Source: Lachnospiraceae bacterium (lineage in GTDB: Bacteria; Bacillota; Clostridia; Lachnospirales; Lachnospiraceae). From it: DNA of 64,000 nucleotides. The stretch spans positions 1-64,000 of the forward strand of contig JAETQI010000002.1 in assembly GCA_021770755.1 (NCBI GenBank), in the 5' to 3' direction. Under the pieces are notes generated by a model. It was not told the DNA's origin. It saw only the letters and a program-made list of their open reading frames with translations, and did not search any database. Made by a program: the position numbers and the translations under genes. This document shows, piece after piece, positions 36,909 to 46,203 of this stretch (position 1 is the stretch's first letter; the number at the start of each line of letters is the position of its first letter).

Positions 36909-37733
36909 CTAATCTGGCTTATAAAACTGCGTGATTTCTATTTCCGTTCTCGGATTTTTCTTCATATATGCATCATAATCTTTAAGATAATGCCCTATAT
37001 CCCATGCAATACGTCCTTCTTTGAACAGATCATATACCAGAACCTTCGCTGTTGGTCCCAAGATCACACAAATGATCCTATTCTCCTGAACCCCCATTGC
37101 TTTTTGTAAAATGTCCGGATACTGTGAGAATGCGTCTTTGGGCGGTGCGAAAATATATTCCACGGATCTGCATACATCCAAAGCATTATACTTTATATTA
37201 TTCATAACACTTCTTCCGCATATTACAGTGATATCCCTACCTTCAAATATATGCTGCATTTTTTTGAAATGCGTGTCAAAATCGTATTCGAGAAAGATCT
37301 GATATAATTGCGTTACCGCAGCATCAATGTATTCTACATTTTTATTGCAATGTTGGATCATGAATTTTCTCTGCATTGCCATGGATTCAAAAAACTTCTG
37401 CGTATACGGATTTACGGAATCGACAGGATTAAAATACATATAATTGATACCGATCCTAAGCCCTTGTTCATTTTTCCGTATTATCTCTTTTAACCTTTCG
37501 GCTAGTGCCTCATCGGCCTGCTGAAAGGCGATCGATTCTCCTCGCATGATCGCGATTTCACCATCTCCAAAACGACAAAAACATACAGTATTGTTTTGCA
37601 GATATTCGATCGTTTCCTCCGGACTCAATATCTTGTAGCAGTTCACATACTTTTTTTTGCGGTACTTATTGCTCTCGTATTTTCGATATATCCTCTTAAA
37701 TATATTTTTTACCTTTTTCAAAATTCTCTTCAT
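36909..37733 (-). CDS. GT-D-fold glycosyltransferase (DUF1792-like)
   Basis: About 274 residues. CFCRFGDGEIAIMRGE (near 50-65) is the signature of the GT-D family, and the end LGPTAKVLVYDLFKEGRIAWDIGHY is the matching C-terminal motif. Family members in streptococci add glucose to glycoprotein glycans. The gene is visibly more AT-rich than the GT genes around it. No strong ribosome-binding site decides the start; ATG 37733 begins a basic MKRILKKVKN segment, while ATG 37778 adds 15 residues. Confidence 0.75.
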   Translation of the reverse strand: MKRILKKVKNIFKRIYRKYESNKYRKKKYVNCYKILSPEETIEYLQNNTVCFCRFGDGEIAIMRGESIAFQQADEALAERLKEIIRKNEQGLRIGINYMYFNPVDSVNPYTQKFFESMAMQRKFMIQHCNKNVEYIDAAVTQLYQIFLEYDFDTHFKKMQHIFEGRDITVICGRSVMNNIKYNALDVCRSVEYIFAPPKDAFSQYPDILQKAMGVQENRIICVILGPTAKVLVYDLFKEGRIAWDIGHYLKDYDAYMKKNPRTEIEITQFYKPD

Positions 37734-37922
37734 TTCATCATTTCCCAATCCGACTTGGAATGCTTCAATTTCCAACATAATTATTCGTTGTCGCTGTACT
37801 ATCTTTACAATAACTTCTGTGTGTTTTTAATCCGCCACTCACAGTCGCTCTGTCTCTCTCTGGTGATTGACATACCCTGACTCTGTCCTTCCACATTACA
37901 TTCTGACGCGCATACCTACCGA

Positions 37923-39290
37923 TCACATTCCCTCCATCGTTTTCTCTTTCCAGTTGAGTATCGCATAGCATGCCTGATCCCGGTATCTGCCTCCCAGCCT
38001 GATGACATCCTTTAATTCACCCTCGAGGTCAAATCCACAATTCTCATACAACTTCCTTGCTGCTATATTGTCAGACAAAACAGTTAAATATACCCGGTGA
38101 AGTCCCAGATCATTAAATGCATATTTCAGTATTTCCATTGTCGCCCGTTCTGCAAGTCCTGTACCATGTGCTTTTTTGCGTGTCACAATAGCATATTCCG
38201 CATTGTGATCTGCTTCTGAGATATGTTTTAAACTGATCGTTCCCATATATTCGTCTTTGCTATCTGTTATCGCAAAATGCTGATTCTCCCGCTCCATCAG
38301 CGCAAGCGTCTCATCGGTGTTCAGAATGTGGAGCCGGTCCGCATACCTGCCTTTCTCATAGCTTTTTCGTTCAAAATGCCTGTGGATACGCTTTGGAAAT
38401 CTTGTCAGTCTGCATGCCAGCTCCTTGATCTTTCTCTTTTTGATCTTTATGGAATCCGGCGCGTAACCTTTTGTCTCCTTCCGGAGTATGAAATACTCCG
38501 CCCCCACATGGATCGCGCTGCTGTCCATGGCCGCGATCCTTTCTATATCAAGGGTGTTGTCCTCGTCATTATAGAGTCTGTCCAGCGAATAGATGTCGGT
38601 GAGCATGCTGTCGTCATACCCGTTCTGATGTGTTTCCTGCACTCTGTTCACTGTAATGACAACGGCACAGCCTGTCTGTCTACCCGATGCCATATCCGGG
38701 CGCGTAATACGGTCTTTCCTGTTGTCCGGCGTTATCATTGCCTCATAAAAATTCGGATTCTTGATGGCGGTCTCCTCCTCCATCGTCATCCGGACGACAT
38801 CCTCCCTGCGGTACAGCGTACAATCAAGCTCCCACGGGTAATTGTAATGCTGGTATGCGCAGTCCCACTGCCACTCAAACACCGCATCGTCCGATGAAAG
38901 GTTTTTGGGCGCGGGCTTTATATTTTCTCCAAGCCGCATACTGTACCCAAAGACCTGGGCATTTTCTGCCAGGTATTCGCCCGCCTTTTTCAGACTGAAT
39001 TTCCGGGTAAACACAACATCGTCGCAGCCGAACATGATATACTCGCCTGCGCCTGTCAGGATCTGTTTCAGATCCGTCTCAAATCTGCTCTCCTTTACCC
39101 ACACCACATGAGGAAAACGCTGCATCAGCTTCTCATACCGGATGCGCGGTGTCTCACAGTAGAGCACTGTGATCATTTCCTGCTGTGCGTCCGAAAATTT
39201 TAACAAACTCTCGAGATACGCGTGCATCTGCATGGGACGCCCTTTCGAAAAAACGATGATCGATATCTGATCCTGCCTTACTGAGTCCAT
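37923..39290 (-). CDS. Glycosyltransferase-like protein fused to a truncated GNAT domain
   Basis: 455 residues. Residues 1-300 look like a GT-A-type fold (SIIVFSKGRPMQMHAYLESL at the start; FGCDDVVF as the DXD-like motif). Residues about 330-455 match the C-terminal two-thirds of the GNAT at 42445-42945, including ENQHFAITDxKDEYMGTISL and ARKLYENCGFDLEGELKD. The first 50-60 residues of the acetyltransferase fold are missing, so its activity is doubtful. The start overlaps the stop of the HigB-like gene upstream by 13 bp. Confidence 0.75.
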   Translation of the reverse strand: MDSVRQDQISIIVFSKGRPMQMHAYLESLLKFSDAQQEMITVLYCETPRIRYEKLMQRFPHVVWVKESRFETDLKQILTGAGEYIMFGCDDVVFTRKFSLKKAGEYLAENAQVFGYSMRLGENIKPAPKNLSSDDAVFEWQWDCAYQHYNYPWELDCTLYRREDVVRMTMEEETAIKNPNFYEAMITPDNRKDRITRPDMASGRQTGCAVVITVNRVQETHQNGYDDSMLTDIYSLDRLYNDEDNTLDIERIAAMDSSAIHVGAEYFILRKETKGYAPDSIKIKKRKIKELACRLTRFPKRIHRHFERKSYEKGRYADRLHILNTDETLALMERENQHFAITDSKDEYMGTISLKHISEADHNAEYAIVTRKKAHGTGLAERATMEILKYAFNDLGLHRVYLTVLSDNIAARKLYENCGFDLEGELKDVIRLGGRYRDQACYAILNWKEKTMEGM

Positions 39291-40153
39291 TGATCTCTAA
39301 TCCTTTCAGCCAGTTTGATCTCTTTCGGGGGAGTCTTTTCTGTTTTCTTGATAAATCCATTCAGAAAAATCAGTTTTTCTTCCCACTGAAACAATACTCT
39401 TAATTCTCTTCCATCACTGACGCTTATACGATACTCACATATATCATCTTTTATGGCAGACCACCAGTGTGACTTGCGACCATGTGATTTGTCGTCAACT
39501 AATGTTCGAATATTATCGAGAAACTTTCGTATGTCCTGCTCACTGAGATTATTTTCCAGCAGGGCACTTTCTGTATAACACTTTCCAGATACCTCTGCAC
39601 AGATCATTGCCTTGTCCATCTGATAATGCTCAATAGCAAAACGAATATTATGTATGCCTTCTTTGATATAGGCATTCAAAAATGTATTGACATCTGTTAT
39701 ATTGATGACTCCAACGGACTCTTTATCCCGATAACATTCTATTCTCTCACCGGCATTATCATCCTCCTGTATGGATAAAAGCGGGCACTTTCGTTCTATT
39801 GCCTCTGTATAACAATTGGGCTCCGACTGCTTATCAGGATACTCATAATCTACATCTGGTCTCGTCCGCATCATATCATCTGTATCCCAGTATGGTTCAT
39901 CAATAGCCAGGTCTACAATCTGTTTTTTTATTATCGTTGCAACCGTCCTATTAGAAGACTCCCTAAAATATGTATACATCGTAATGTCTTTTGTAATGTT
40001 CCGGTTATAGGAATCCTGCTTTTTAAGCAGTGGGATTTTCTGGTCTATCATCAGTTTGATCAGTTCGTTCAGATGATCTATAAAATAATCCTCAAAATCA
40101 TCAATTGCTGCAAACTGTCCATGCAGCGACAAGTCATTTAGTATCAATTCCAT
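39278..40153 (-). CDS. Protein with C-terminal HigB/RelE-like (Gp49-type) toxin domain
   Basis: 291 residues. The last 85 residues (WWSAIKDDICEYRISVSDG, then LRVLFQWEEKLIFLNGFIKK and an EIKLAERIR helix) read as a phage Gp49/HigB-like RelE-superfamily domain. The first 200 residues are a domain I cannot place (starts ELILNDLSLHGQF, contains IHNIRFAIEHYQMDKAMIC). No antitoxin gene of the usual small HTH type is adjacent. It lies 3 bp after the AAA-ATPase gene and is the likely effector of the DUF262/AAA/toxin operon. Confidence 0.6.
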   Translation of the reverse strand: MELILNDLSLHGQFAAIDDFEDYFIDHLNELIKLMIDQKIPLLKKQDSYNRNITKDITMYTYFRESSNRTVATIIKKQIVDLAIDEPYWDTDDMMRTRPDVDYEYPDKQSEPNCYTEAIERKCPLLSIQEDDNAGERIECYRDKESVGVINITDVNTFLNAYIKEGIHNIRFAIEHYQMDKAMICAEVSGKCYTESALLENNLSEQDIRKFLDNIRTLVDDKSHGRKSHWWSAIKDDICEYRISVSDGRELRVLFQWEEKLIFLNGFIKKTEKTPPKEIKLAERIRDQWTQ

Positions 40154-40156
40154 TTC

Positions 40157-41227
40157 CTATAATCCTATCATTTTGTTTAGATCCAGATCAAACTGATCAA
40201 ACAAATCTTTTCTCTGGTTTTCTATCCTTCCTCTTTTTCCGATCTTCACCCTGACCACTTCTGCTACGTGCTGTTCATTTAGAAAGACAAACTGAATGTT
40301 GAGCAGTTCTTCCCGCATACTTTCCGTTGCAATTCCCACACGGAACCCGTTAAAAATGTGATCACTGTGTGTTTCCACAAAGATCTGTCTGTCTCTTGCT
40401 GCAATAAAATATAAAAATTCACACACCTTTGCCTGCGCAGATGGATGGAGATGAATCTCTGGATTCTCAATAACGAGCACTCCCTTCTCGGGCGAAGAGA
40501 GACACATTACCAGCATTGCCGCCAGATAACTGATCCCGGCACCGATATTTCCTGGTCTGATACTTTCCATATCATTCATCTGATAAGATACCTTGATCAG
40601 ATCTGTTCCGCTGATACTTTCTGTCATGATCGCTGAATCCATGATATAGGAAAGCCACCAATTCATCTGCCCAAGCAGCGTAAAATCAACATTTCCCTTA
40701 CACATTGCGGGTTCGACGATGTCCTTTCCATGCTGATTCAGATATGACATTGCGTACTCTCCATCAATACCGATCACATCATCTAATGTCATATTTTTTT
40801 TATATACTTTGCGGGGACCGATTCTGTGGCAGGATAAATACTGTAGTCCTCTTTTTTTTATGCTGAAACTCTTTTTCCACTCATCAAACTCTTGTTCTGA
40901 ATCACATTCTGTATGAACCAGATAACTGTCACTATCATTAGTCAGTGCCATCTTTATTTCAACCGGGCTATTACAGTCACTACTTAAGGTAATACCGAAC
41001 TCCTTTTCTGCACTGTAGATACACTTGGCATCCTCGAAATCCCCAAGCTCTACCAATCTTCCATTTAACCCTTCAACAGATTCCAGGTTTTGTCCCACCA
41101 GAAGCAGCGCCTGTTGTATTGTTGTTTTTCCAGATGAATTTGTGCCGATCAGGACATTTAAATTCCTGCATTCCATCTGCATACTCTTTACGCATTTCAG
41201 ATTATTGATCTCCAGGCTGTTTATCAT
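40157..41227 (-). CDS. AAA-family ATPase (AAA_21/DUF3696-like)
   Basis: 356 residues. Walker A GTNSSGKTT (near 28-36), an ABC-like Walker B VLVIENPEIHLHPSAQ (near 254) and a switch His in FVETHSDHIFN identify an OLD/RecF-type ATPase. The C-terminal KRGRIENQRKDLFDQFDLDL resembles the DUF3696 tail. Such ATPases act as sensors or motors in several anti-phage systems. The gene overlaps the DUF262 gene by 26 bp and is followed after 3 bp by the toxin-domain gene. Base composition is more AT-rich than the flanking GT genes. Confidence 0.82.
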   Translation of the reverse strand: MINSLEINNLKCVKSMQMECRNLNVLIGTNSSGKTTIQQALLLVGQNLESVEGLNGRLVELGDFEDAKCIYSAEKEFGITLSSDCNSPVEIKMALTNDSDSYLVHTECDSEQEFDEWKKSFSIKKRGLQYLSCHRIGPRKVYKKNMTLDDVIGIDGEYAMSYLNQHGKDIVEPAMCKGNVDFTLLGQMNWWLSYIMDSAIMTESISGTDLIKVSYQMNDMESIRPGNIGAGISYLAAMLVMCLSSPEKGVLVIENPEIHLHPSAQAKVCEFLYFIAARDRQIFVETHSDHIFNGFRVGIATESMREELLNIQFVFLNEQHVAEVVRVKIGKRGRIENQRKDLFDQFDLDLNKMIGL

Positions 41228-42392
41228 ATGCCGCCTCCTTGGATGATAAAATACTGTTCAGACTCTTCGCTATCTGAATCGCCCTGTTCAAGCGCCATTC
41301 AAGTTTTATGGCACTGTCACGGTGATTTCCAATATTGTTCCTAAATTCTTCACTGGTAATGAATCCGCGGTACGCCTCCTGCACCCTGTCCTTAATCTGC
41401 CCGTTGTCCACGGGAATCCACGTCATCATAAACATGACAGTCTCAAACACATTCATGTTGATCGGGCTTCTTCTGCCCTCCTGCTGCAGGCGGAATGCCT
41501 CCTCTCCCAGATAGAAATATGATTTCCGCAGCGCGGCTGTCACGATCATTTCCAGCTCCTCTATCCCCATGCTTCCTGTGATACGCATTCTGTTCAGCGC
41601 GTCCATCCCGCGCCCGAGAAGATCATCGATATCATCATGATACACATACGGATTCCCTTCATCATCTTCCAACCTCCCCATCCTGTATAAAAATAGCGAC
41701 ACAAACCGCGTGATCAGATATTTGTCTTTCATCCTTTTCTCATTGACAAACGCATTTCCTGTAGCATTTTTAAATGCCTCTGACGCAACGATCTTCTTCA
41801 GAAACCGCGTCGCCTCCCCCTGATACAGCGCATTACGGATTTCCTGCTTATTTAGCTGCATCCCTCCGCGGTTTACCCTGTCAAATATGTCAAATTTGAT
41901 CCTTTCCGGCGTTGGTGGAAGAATAACGTGTGCCTGAATCTGATAGTCCTCCAGCCTGCCTGCCAGATGCGGCGGCAGCTTGGAAAAATAAGATCCATTG
42001 AGCTGTGGCAGAATTTTCAGCCTGATCAGTGGGTATGTGTCATTCATATACTCAAACAGGGCAGTCAGCCTCTGCCTGCCATCGACAACGATCAATTTGC
42101 CATACTTATCCTGATTAAAATAGAAAATAGGAAGCGGCAGCCCCATCAGTACACTCTCGATCAATTCTGACTTCCGATCACTCTTCCAGACATCTTCTCT
42201 TTGGAATTCACTGTCAAGGATGACCCGTTTTTCCTTTGAATCAAACCTTCTCTTTAGTTCGAATACAGAATAAAATCCCTTATCTACCTTAATTCCATCC
42301 ATCGGATAAATCTGATCTTCCTCCTGCCGTTCAATTTCGAGTTCATTTTGATTCTCTATGACGACGCTCTCATTTTCTTCCCTAGTATACAT
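41202..42392 (-). CDS. DUF262 (ParB/GmrS-like) protein
   Basis: About 396 residues. The N-terminal half has the ParB-like nuclease/NTPase signature: LDSEFQREDVWK, LPLPIFYFN and IVVDGRQRLTAL (the DGQQR-type loop, near 100), followed by FDRVNRGGMQLNKQEIRNAL. Unlike GmrSD restriction enzymes there is no C-terminal DUF1524 HNH nuclease; the rest is helical and unrecognised. ATG 42392 has AAGGTGG at good spacing; a GTG nine bases upstream overlaps that site. It is the first gene of the three-gene operon. Confidence 0.82.
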   Translation of the reverse strand: MYTREENESVVIENQNELEIERQEEDQIYPMDGIKVDKGFYSVFELKRRFDSKEKRVILDSEFQREDVWKSDRKSELIESVLMGLPLPIFYFNQDKYGKLIVVDGRQRLTALFEYMNDTYPLIRLKILPQLNGSYFSKLPPHLAGRLEDYQIQAHVILPPTPERIKFDIFDRVNRGGMQLNKQEIRNALYQGEATRFLKKIVASEAFKNATGNAFVNEKRMKDKYLITRFVSLFLYRMGRLEDDEGNPYVYHDDIDDLLGRGMDALNRMRITGSMGIEELEMIVTAALRKSYFYLGEEAFRLQQEGRRSPINMNVFETVMFMMTWIPVDNGQIKDRVQEAYRGFITSEEFRNNIGNHRDSAIKLEWRLNRAIQIAKSLNSILSSKEAAYDKQPGDQ

Positions 42393-42444
42393 CTTATCCA
42401 CCTTAGCGCTTTTTATTCTTAACAGCTCCCTACGCTTTTACTGC

Positions 42445-42945
42445 TTATACGTCCTTCTCTTTCCAGTTCAGCATCGCATACCACGCCATATTCCGATATC
42501 TGCCGCGCAGCCGTATCGCATCTTTGAACTCCCCTTCCAGATCAAAACCACAATTCTCATAGAGTTCCCTGGCTGCCACGTTATCCGCCAAAACCTTTAG
42601 GTACACCCTGTGGAGTCCAAGGTCGATAAAGGCATAGCGGAGGATCTCTGTGATCGCCCGCTCCACGATCCCTGTGCCCTGTACCTCTTTCCTCGATGCG
42701 ACGACAAACTCCGCATTGTGATCCTTTTCCGAGATATGTTTGAGACTGATCGTCCCCATATACTCATCCTTGTTATCCGTGATCGCAAAATGCTGGTTCT
42801 CCTCATCAAAACTATACTTGATAAAAAACTTTGCTTTCTCCAGCGTTACGTCCGCAAACGGATAGCGAAACCAGCAGTTGACCGTATCATCGTGCATCCA
42901 TTTGAGCATAAATGGCGCATCCTTTTCTTCCAGTCTCCTTAACAT
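42445..42945 (-). CDS. GNAT-family acetyltransferase
   Basis: About 166 residues, a complete GNAT: MLRRLEEKDAPFMLKWMHD start, EYMGTISLKHI strand, RKEVQGTGIVERAITEIL acetyl-CoA loop and AARELYENCGFDLEGEFKD end. ATG 42945 has AAAGGGGG seven bases upstream and overlaps the end of the fdtA-like gene. Located beside fdtA and fdtB, it may N-acylate the amino sugar. It is the closest relative of the GNAT part of 37923-39290. Confidence 0.82.
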   Translation of the reverse strand: MLRRLEEKDAPFMLKWMHDDTVNCWFRYPFADVTLEKAKFFIKYSFDEENQHFAITDNKDEYMGTISLKHISEKDHNAEFVVASRKEVQGTGIVERAITEILRYAFIDLGLHRVYLKVLADNVAARELYENCGFDLEGEFKDAIRLRGRYRNMAWYAMLNWKEKDV

Positions 42946-42947
42946 GA

Positions 42948-43373
42948 TCATTCCCCCTTTGAATTCTTCCACTCATGTACAGCCTCCAGGTACGCTTCAT
43001 AATCCCGGATATATTCCTTCGCATCGTAGTGCTCGCTTGCAAGGACCAGGAGCACAGAATCCTCTGAAAAGTGATACATGTCTTTCCATACCATCCTCGG
43101 GAGATAGATCCCGGTGTGCGGTCTGTCAAGGCTGAATACTTTCTGTTCGGTTCCGTCATCCACCCTGACCTTTGATGTCCCTGCGACATTGATCAGCACA
43201 AACTCGGTGTTGTAATTGGCATGTCTTCCACGGATCACATCCTGGTCTGATCCGTAGATATAAAACACTCTTTTGATCTCAAACGGAATATCCTGATTTC
43301 CTTCCACAATGACAAGGTGTCCCCTTTCATCCCCTTTTTGCGGAAAATCTATCATCCTGCACTTTTCTATCAT
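42948..43373 (-). CDS. Sugar 3,4-ketoisomerase (FdtA/QdtA-like, WxcM cupin)
   Basis: 141 residues, the usual FdtA length. DERGHLVIVEG, FYIYGSDQDVIRGRHANYNTEF and YHFSEDSVLLVLASEHYD are the cupin segments with the catalytic His/Tyr region. It converts dTDP-4-keto-6-deoxyglucose to the 3-keto isomer, the substrate of FdtB-type aminotransferases such as the one at 43900-44994. AGGAGGG precedes ATG 43373. No RmlA or RmlB is in the window, so the precursor must be made elsewhere. Confidence 0.85.
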   Translation of the reverse strand: MIEKCRMIDFPQKGDERGHLVIVEGNQDIPFEIKRVFYIYGSDQDVIRGRHANYNTEFVLINVAGTSKVRVDDGTEQKVFSLDRPHTGIYLPRMVWKDMYHFSEDSVLLVLASEHYDAKEYIRDYEAYLEAVHEWKNSKGE

Positions 43374-43391
43374 CTGTCTCCCTCCTCCTGT

Positions 43392-43889
43392 TCATTCGTC
43401 CGCCGCATTGATGATCCCATACCAAGCAAGACTCTCGTATGCGCCGTCCAGCAAAATGGCATCCCGCGAAGTCCCTTCGTACACAAATCCACATTTTGTA
43501 TAAAAATGCCGCGCATGCTGATTTTTCTCCAGCACATTCAGATACACCCTGTGCAGCCCCAGAGTATGAAAAGCATAGTCCAGCAGCTCCTTAGTGGCAA
43601 GCTTCGCCACACCAGTTCCCCTTGCCGCTTTTCGGACCACGACCGCGTATTCCGCCGACCTGTCTTCCTGCGATATGGCTTTTAAGCTCACCGTCCCCAG
43701 ATATTCGTCTGATCCGTTCACGATCGCAAAATGCCTGTTCTCATCCGAAAAACTATTGTCTATAAATTGGATAACACTCTCCATCGTAGCTTTTTCAAAC
43801 GGAGACCGAAATGCTTTTCTGATGTCTTCCTTGTCATGCATCCATTCCAGCATAAGCGCTGCATCTTTGTGTTCTAATCTGCGTATCAT
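43392..43889 (-). CDS. GNAT-family acetyltransferase, probable amino-sugar N-acyltransferase
   Basis: 165 residues: MIRRLEHKDAALMLEWMHD start, EYLGTVSLKAI strand, RKAARGTGVAKLATKELL acetyl-CoA loop and HFYTKCGFVYEGTSRDAIL end. It is a paralogue of the GNAT at 42445-42945. Its position between the FdtA-like and FdtB-like genes makes it the best candidate for acylating the 3-amino group, the step done by FdtC in known pathways; the enzyme families used for this differ between species. Confidence 0.8.
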   Translation of the reverse strand: MIRRLEHKDAALMLEWMHDKEDIRKAFRSPFEKATMESVIQFIDNSFSDENRHFAIVNGSDEYLGTVSLKAISQEDRSAEYAVVVRKAARGTGVAKLATKELLDYAFHTLGLHRVYLNVLEKNQHARHFYTKCGFVYEGTSRDAILLDGAYESLAWYGIINAADE

Positions 43890-43899
43890 TTATTTTCCC

Positions 43900-44994
43900 C
43901 TATGTCCAGGCATTGATCCGCCTGATCACATAATCCTGCTCTTCCAGTGTCATACCTGTATAGATCGGCAGACTCAGCACCTCATCTGCGTATGCCTCTG
44001 TTATAGGATATTCACCCTTTTTATGTCCGAGACGGGCATAGCAGCCTGCCAGATGCGGCGGTATGGGATAATGGATCTGCGTCTGGATGCCTTGCTGTTC
44101 CAGTGCCTTCTGCAGCGCATCCCTGTCTGCGCACCGCACTACATACTGGTGATAGATACTCTCCGCGCCCTCTCTCACCCCCGGCAGTATCACTCTGGGA
44201 TTCGTGATCCCTTCACTGTATCTCTTTGCCAGCATTCTGCGCTCCTCGTTCAATTCCTGCAGATGCGCAAGCTTTACGCTAAGAAGCGCCGCCTGCATCT
44301 CATCCAGCCTGGAATTCACCCCCTCGATCTCGTTGTGATACTTTACTTTGCTCCCGTAATTGCGCATCATGCGCAGCTTATCCGCAAACGCCGCATCATC
44401 CGTGACGACCGCACCCGCATCGCCAAACGCGCCGAGATTTTTGGTCGGATAAAAACTGAAACAGCCTGAGACGCCAAAGGTTCCTGTCATTTTTCCCCCA
44501 AAGCATGCCCCGTGAGACTGCGCGCAGTCCTCTATGATCTCAAGATGATGTCTTTGGGCGATCTCAACGATCGGCGTCATGTTGGATGCCTGTCCGTACA
44601 GATGCGTCACCATGATCGCTCTTGTCCTGTCCGTTATCGCTTGCTCCAGCCTGTCCGCGTCCATATTAAAGAACGCGTCCGGCTCCACAAACACGGGCGT
44701 GGCACCGTTTTCCGTGATCCCGAGCACCGTGGCGATATATGTATTTGCCTGCACGATCACCTCATCACCGCTGCCGATCCCAAGCGCCCGGACTGACAGG
44801 ATCAGCGCATCCAGACCTGAATTTAATCCTACGCAATATTTCCTACCCGTGTACTTTGCAAACGCTTCCTCAAACTGCTGTACCTCACTGCCAAGCACAT
44901 ACCAGCCGGAACGAAGTACGCGAAGCGCCGCCGCTTCATACTCTGACTGATACATCTGAAACTGCCTGTCAAGGACGTTACATTTGACCTGCAT
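43900..44994 (-). CDS. DegT/DnrJ/EryC1 sugar aminotransferase (FdtB/QdtB-like)
   Basis: 364 residues. PLP-fold landmarks are VGLNSGLDALIL, EDCAQSHGACF, and the PLP lysine in FSFYPTKNLGAFGDAG (near 185); the C-terminal IQTQIHYPIPPHL is typical of sugar aminotransferases. With FdtA it would make dTDP-3-amino-3,6-dideoxy-galactose or -glucose. AAGTAGT precedes ATG 44994 weakly, and the start lies one base after the stop of the upstream GT4 gene, implying coupling. Confidence 0.9.
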   Translation of the reverse strand: MQVKCNVLDRQFQMYQSEYEAAALRVLRSGWYVLGSEVQQFEEAFAKYTGRKYCVGLNSGLDALILSVRALGIGSGDEVIVQANTYIATVLGITENGATPVFVEPDAFFNMDADRLEQAITDRTRAIMVTHLYGQASNMTPIVEIAQRHHLEIIEDCAQSHGACFGGKMTGTFGVSGCFSFYPTKNLGAFGDAGAVVTDDAAFADKLRMMRNYGSKVKYHNEIEGVNSRLDEMQAALLSVKLAHLQELNEERRMLAKRYSEGITNPRVILPGVREGAESIYHQYVVRCADRDALQKALEQQGIQTQIHYPIPPHLAGCYARLGHKKGEYPITEAYADEVLSLPIYTGMTLEEQDYVIRRINAWT

Positions 44995-44995
44995 A

Positions 44996-46114
44996 CTACT
45001 TCCCCCTCGTAATATCTTCTATGATATCTAAAATCGCCGCTGCTGACTGTTCCCACATAAATTGATCCGTGACACGCTTCCTGCCAGCCTCACCGATTCG
45101 TTTGCTGTCATGTGACAATATCTTCTTTGCGATCTCCGTCTCATGATCACAGATATACCCTGAAACACCGCTCTCTATGATCAGCGAAGGTCCAGGCGCC
45201 CTCAGTGCGATCACTGTACTTTCATAATACATAGCCTCGAGGATCGCCATACCAAATATCTCATGCGCATTTAGATTGACAAAGCATTCGGACAGCCTGT
45301 AAAACTCCCACATCCTATCGTTGGGCACTTTGTCGCAGACGGTAACCAGATGCAGCAGGTTATGTTCTGATATCGCTGCATGTACTTCCCCTGCCAGCTC
45401 CCCCTGTCCGATCATGATCAGTCGAAAACGGCTGTCTTTCTGATATACTTTGCGAAAGATTTCGATCATTTTCACCGGCTGCTTTTCCGCTGTCAGCCTG
45501 CCTACATATAGTATGACTCTGTCCTGCGGATCGTAACCATATTTTTCTTTCAATCGATATGTGTCATAACTTAAATAATCCTCTTTTAGAAGCGATTTGT
45601 CAAGTCCAACGGGAACTGTATAGACCTCCTGTGCCCCCTGCTCTTTCAGATCTGCCGCAAGCGCCGGCGTTTTGACGATCGTAGGGATCTTCCTGTAATA
45701 CTTCATATTATTGCAAAACAGATCTACGATCCTGCGCTTCCATGCCGATGCATTGTTGCTCTGCACTACGCCAATGTAAGGCAGACAGAGCATATGGTTC
45801 TGCGTGCACCATCGGTAAAATCTGCCAAGGAAAAGATAATTGTCAGACGCAGTAACGTAACATGATACCGTCTTATCCAGCATTTCCGTATCCACAAATG
45901 CATGCTTTCCTATATGACGGCATTTTAGATACACTACCCTGATCTCCGCTTTTTGAACGATCTGCGTTTTCTGAGGCAGATCCGGTATAAGATGATAAAC
46001 GGACACTTCATGTCCCATCGCGGCAAACGCCTTCGCCATGCCCTCCGCCTGGGAATTATAGTATCTGCTCAGATCCTTCTGTTCTGTGTTGAGTGATATC
46101 ACTGCAAGCTTCAT
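44996..46114 (-). CDS. Glycosyltransferase family 4
   Basis: 372 residues with a GT-B fold. The nucleotide-sugar site shows [20 protein letters not shown] and the EX7E motif [15 protein letters not shown] (near 285). The N-terminal domain begins [19 protein letters not shown]. It is a retaining transferase; donor and acceptor are unknown. The stop of this gene is adjacent to the start of the aminotransferase gene. Confidence 0.88.
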   Translation of the reverse strand: MKLAVISLNTEQKDLSRYYNSQAEGMAKAFAAMGHEVSVYHLIPDLPQKTQIVQKAEIRVVYLKCRHIGKHAFVDTEMLDKTVSCYVTASDNYLFLGRFYRWCTQNHMLCLPYIGVVQSNNASAWKRRIVDLFCNNMKYYRKIPTIVKTPALAADLKEQGAQEVYTVPVGLDKSLLKEDYLSYDTYRLKEKYGYDPQDRVILYVGRLTAEKQPVKMIEIFRKVYQKDSRFRLIMIGQGELAGEVHAAISEHNLLHLVTVCDKVPNDRMWEFYRLSECFVNLNAHEIFGMAILEAMYYESTVIALRAPGPSLIIESGVSGYICDHETEIAKKILSHDSKRIGEAGRKRVTDQFMWEQSAAAILDIIEDITRGK

Positions 46115-46203
46115 TTACATATCCCCTTATCCAACAAATAGGCTAATATCCATTCACTATTCACATCACAATATACCCATCGGAATGAAAAACCCTTTAC
46201 CGT

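Noticed and set aside
36885-42500. Search for transposase, integrase or attachment sites around the AT-rich genes
   Set aside because: No recombinase gene, terminal inverted repeats or target-site duplications could be seen, so I do not call a mobile element despite the mosaic composition.
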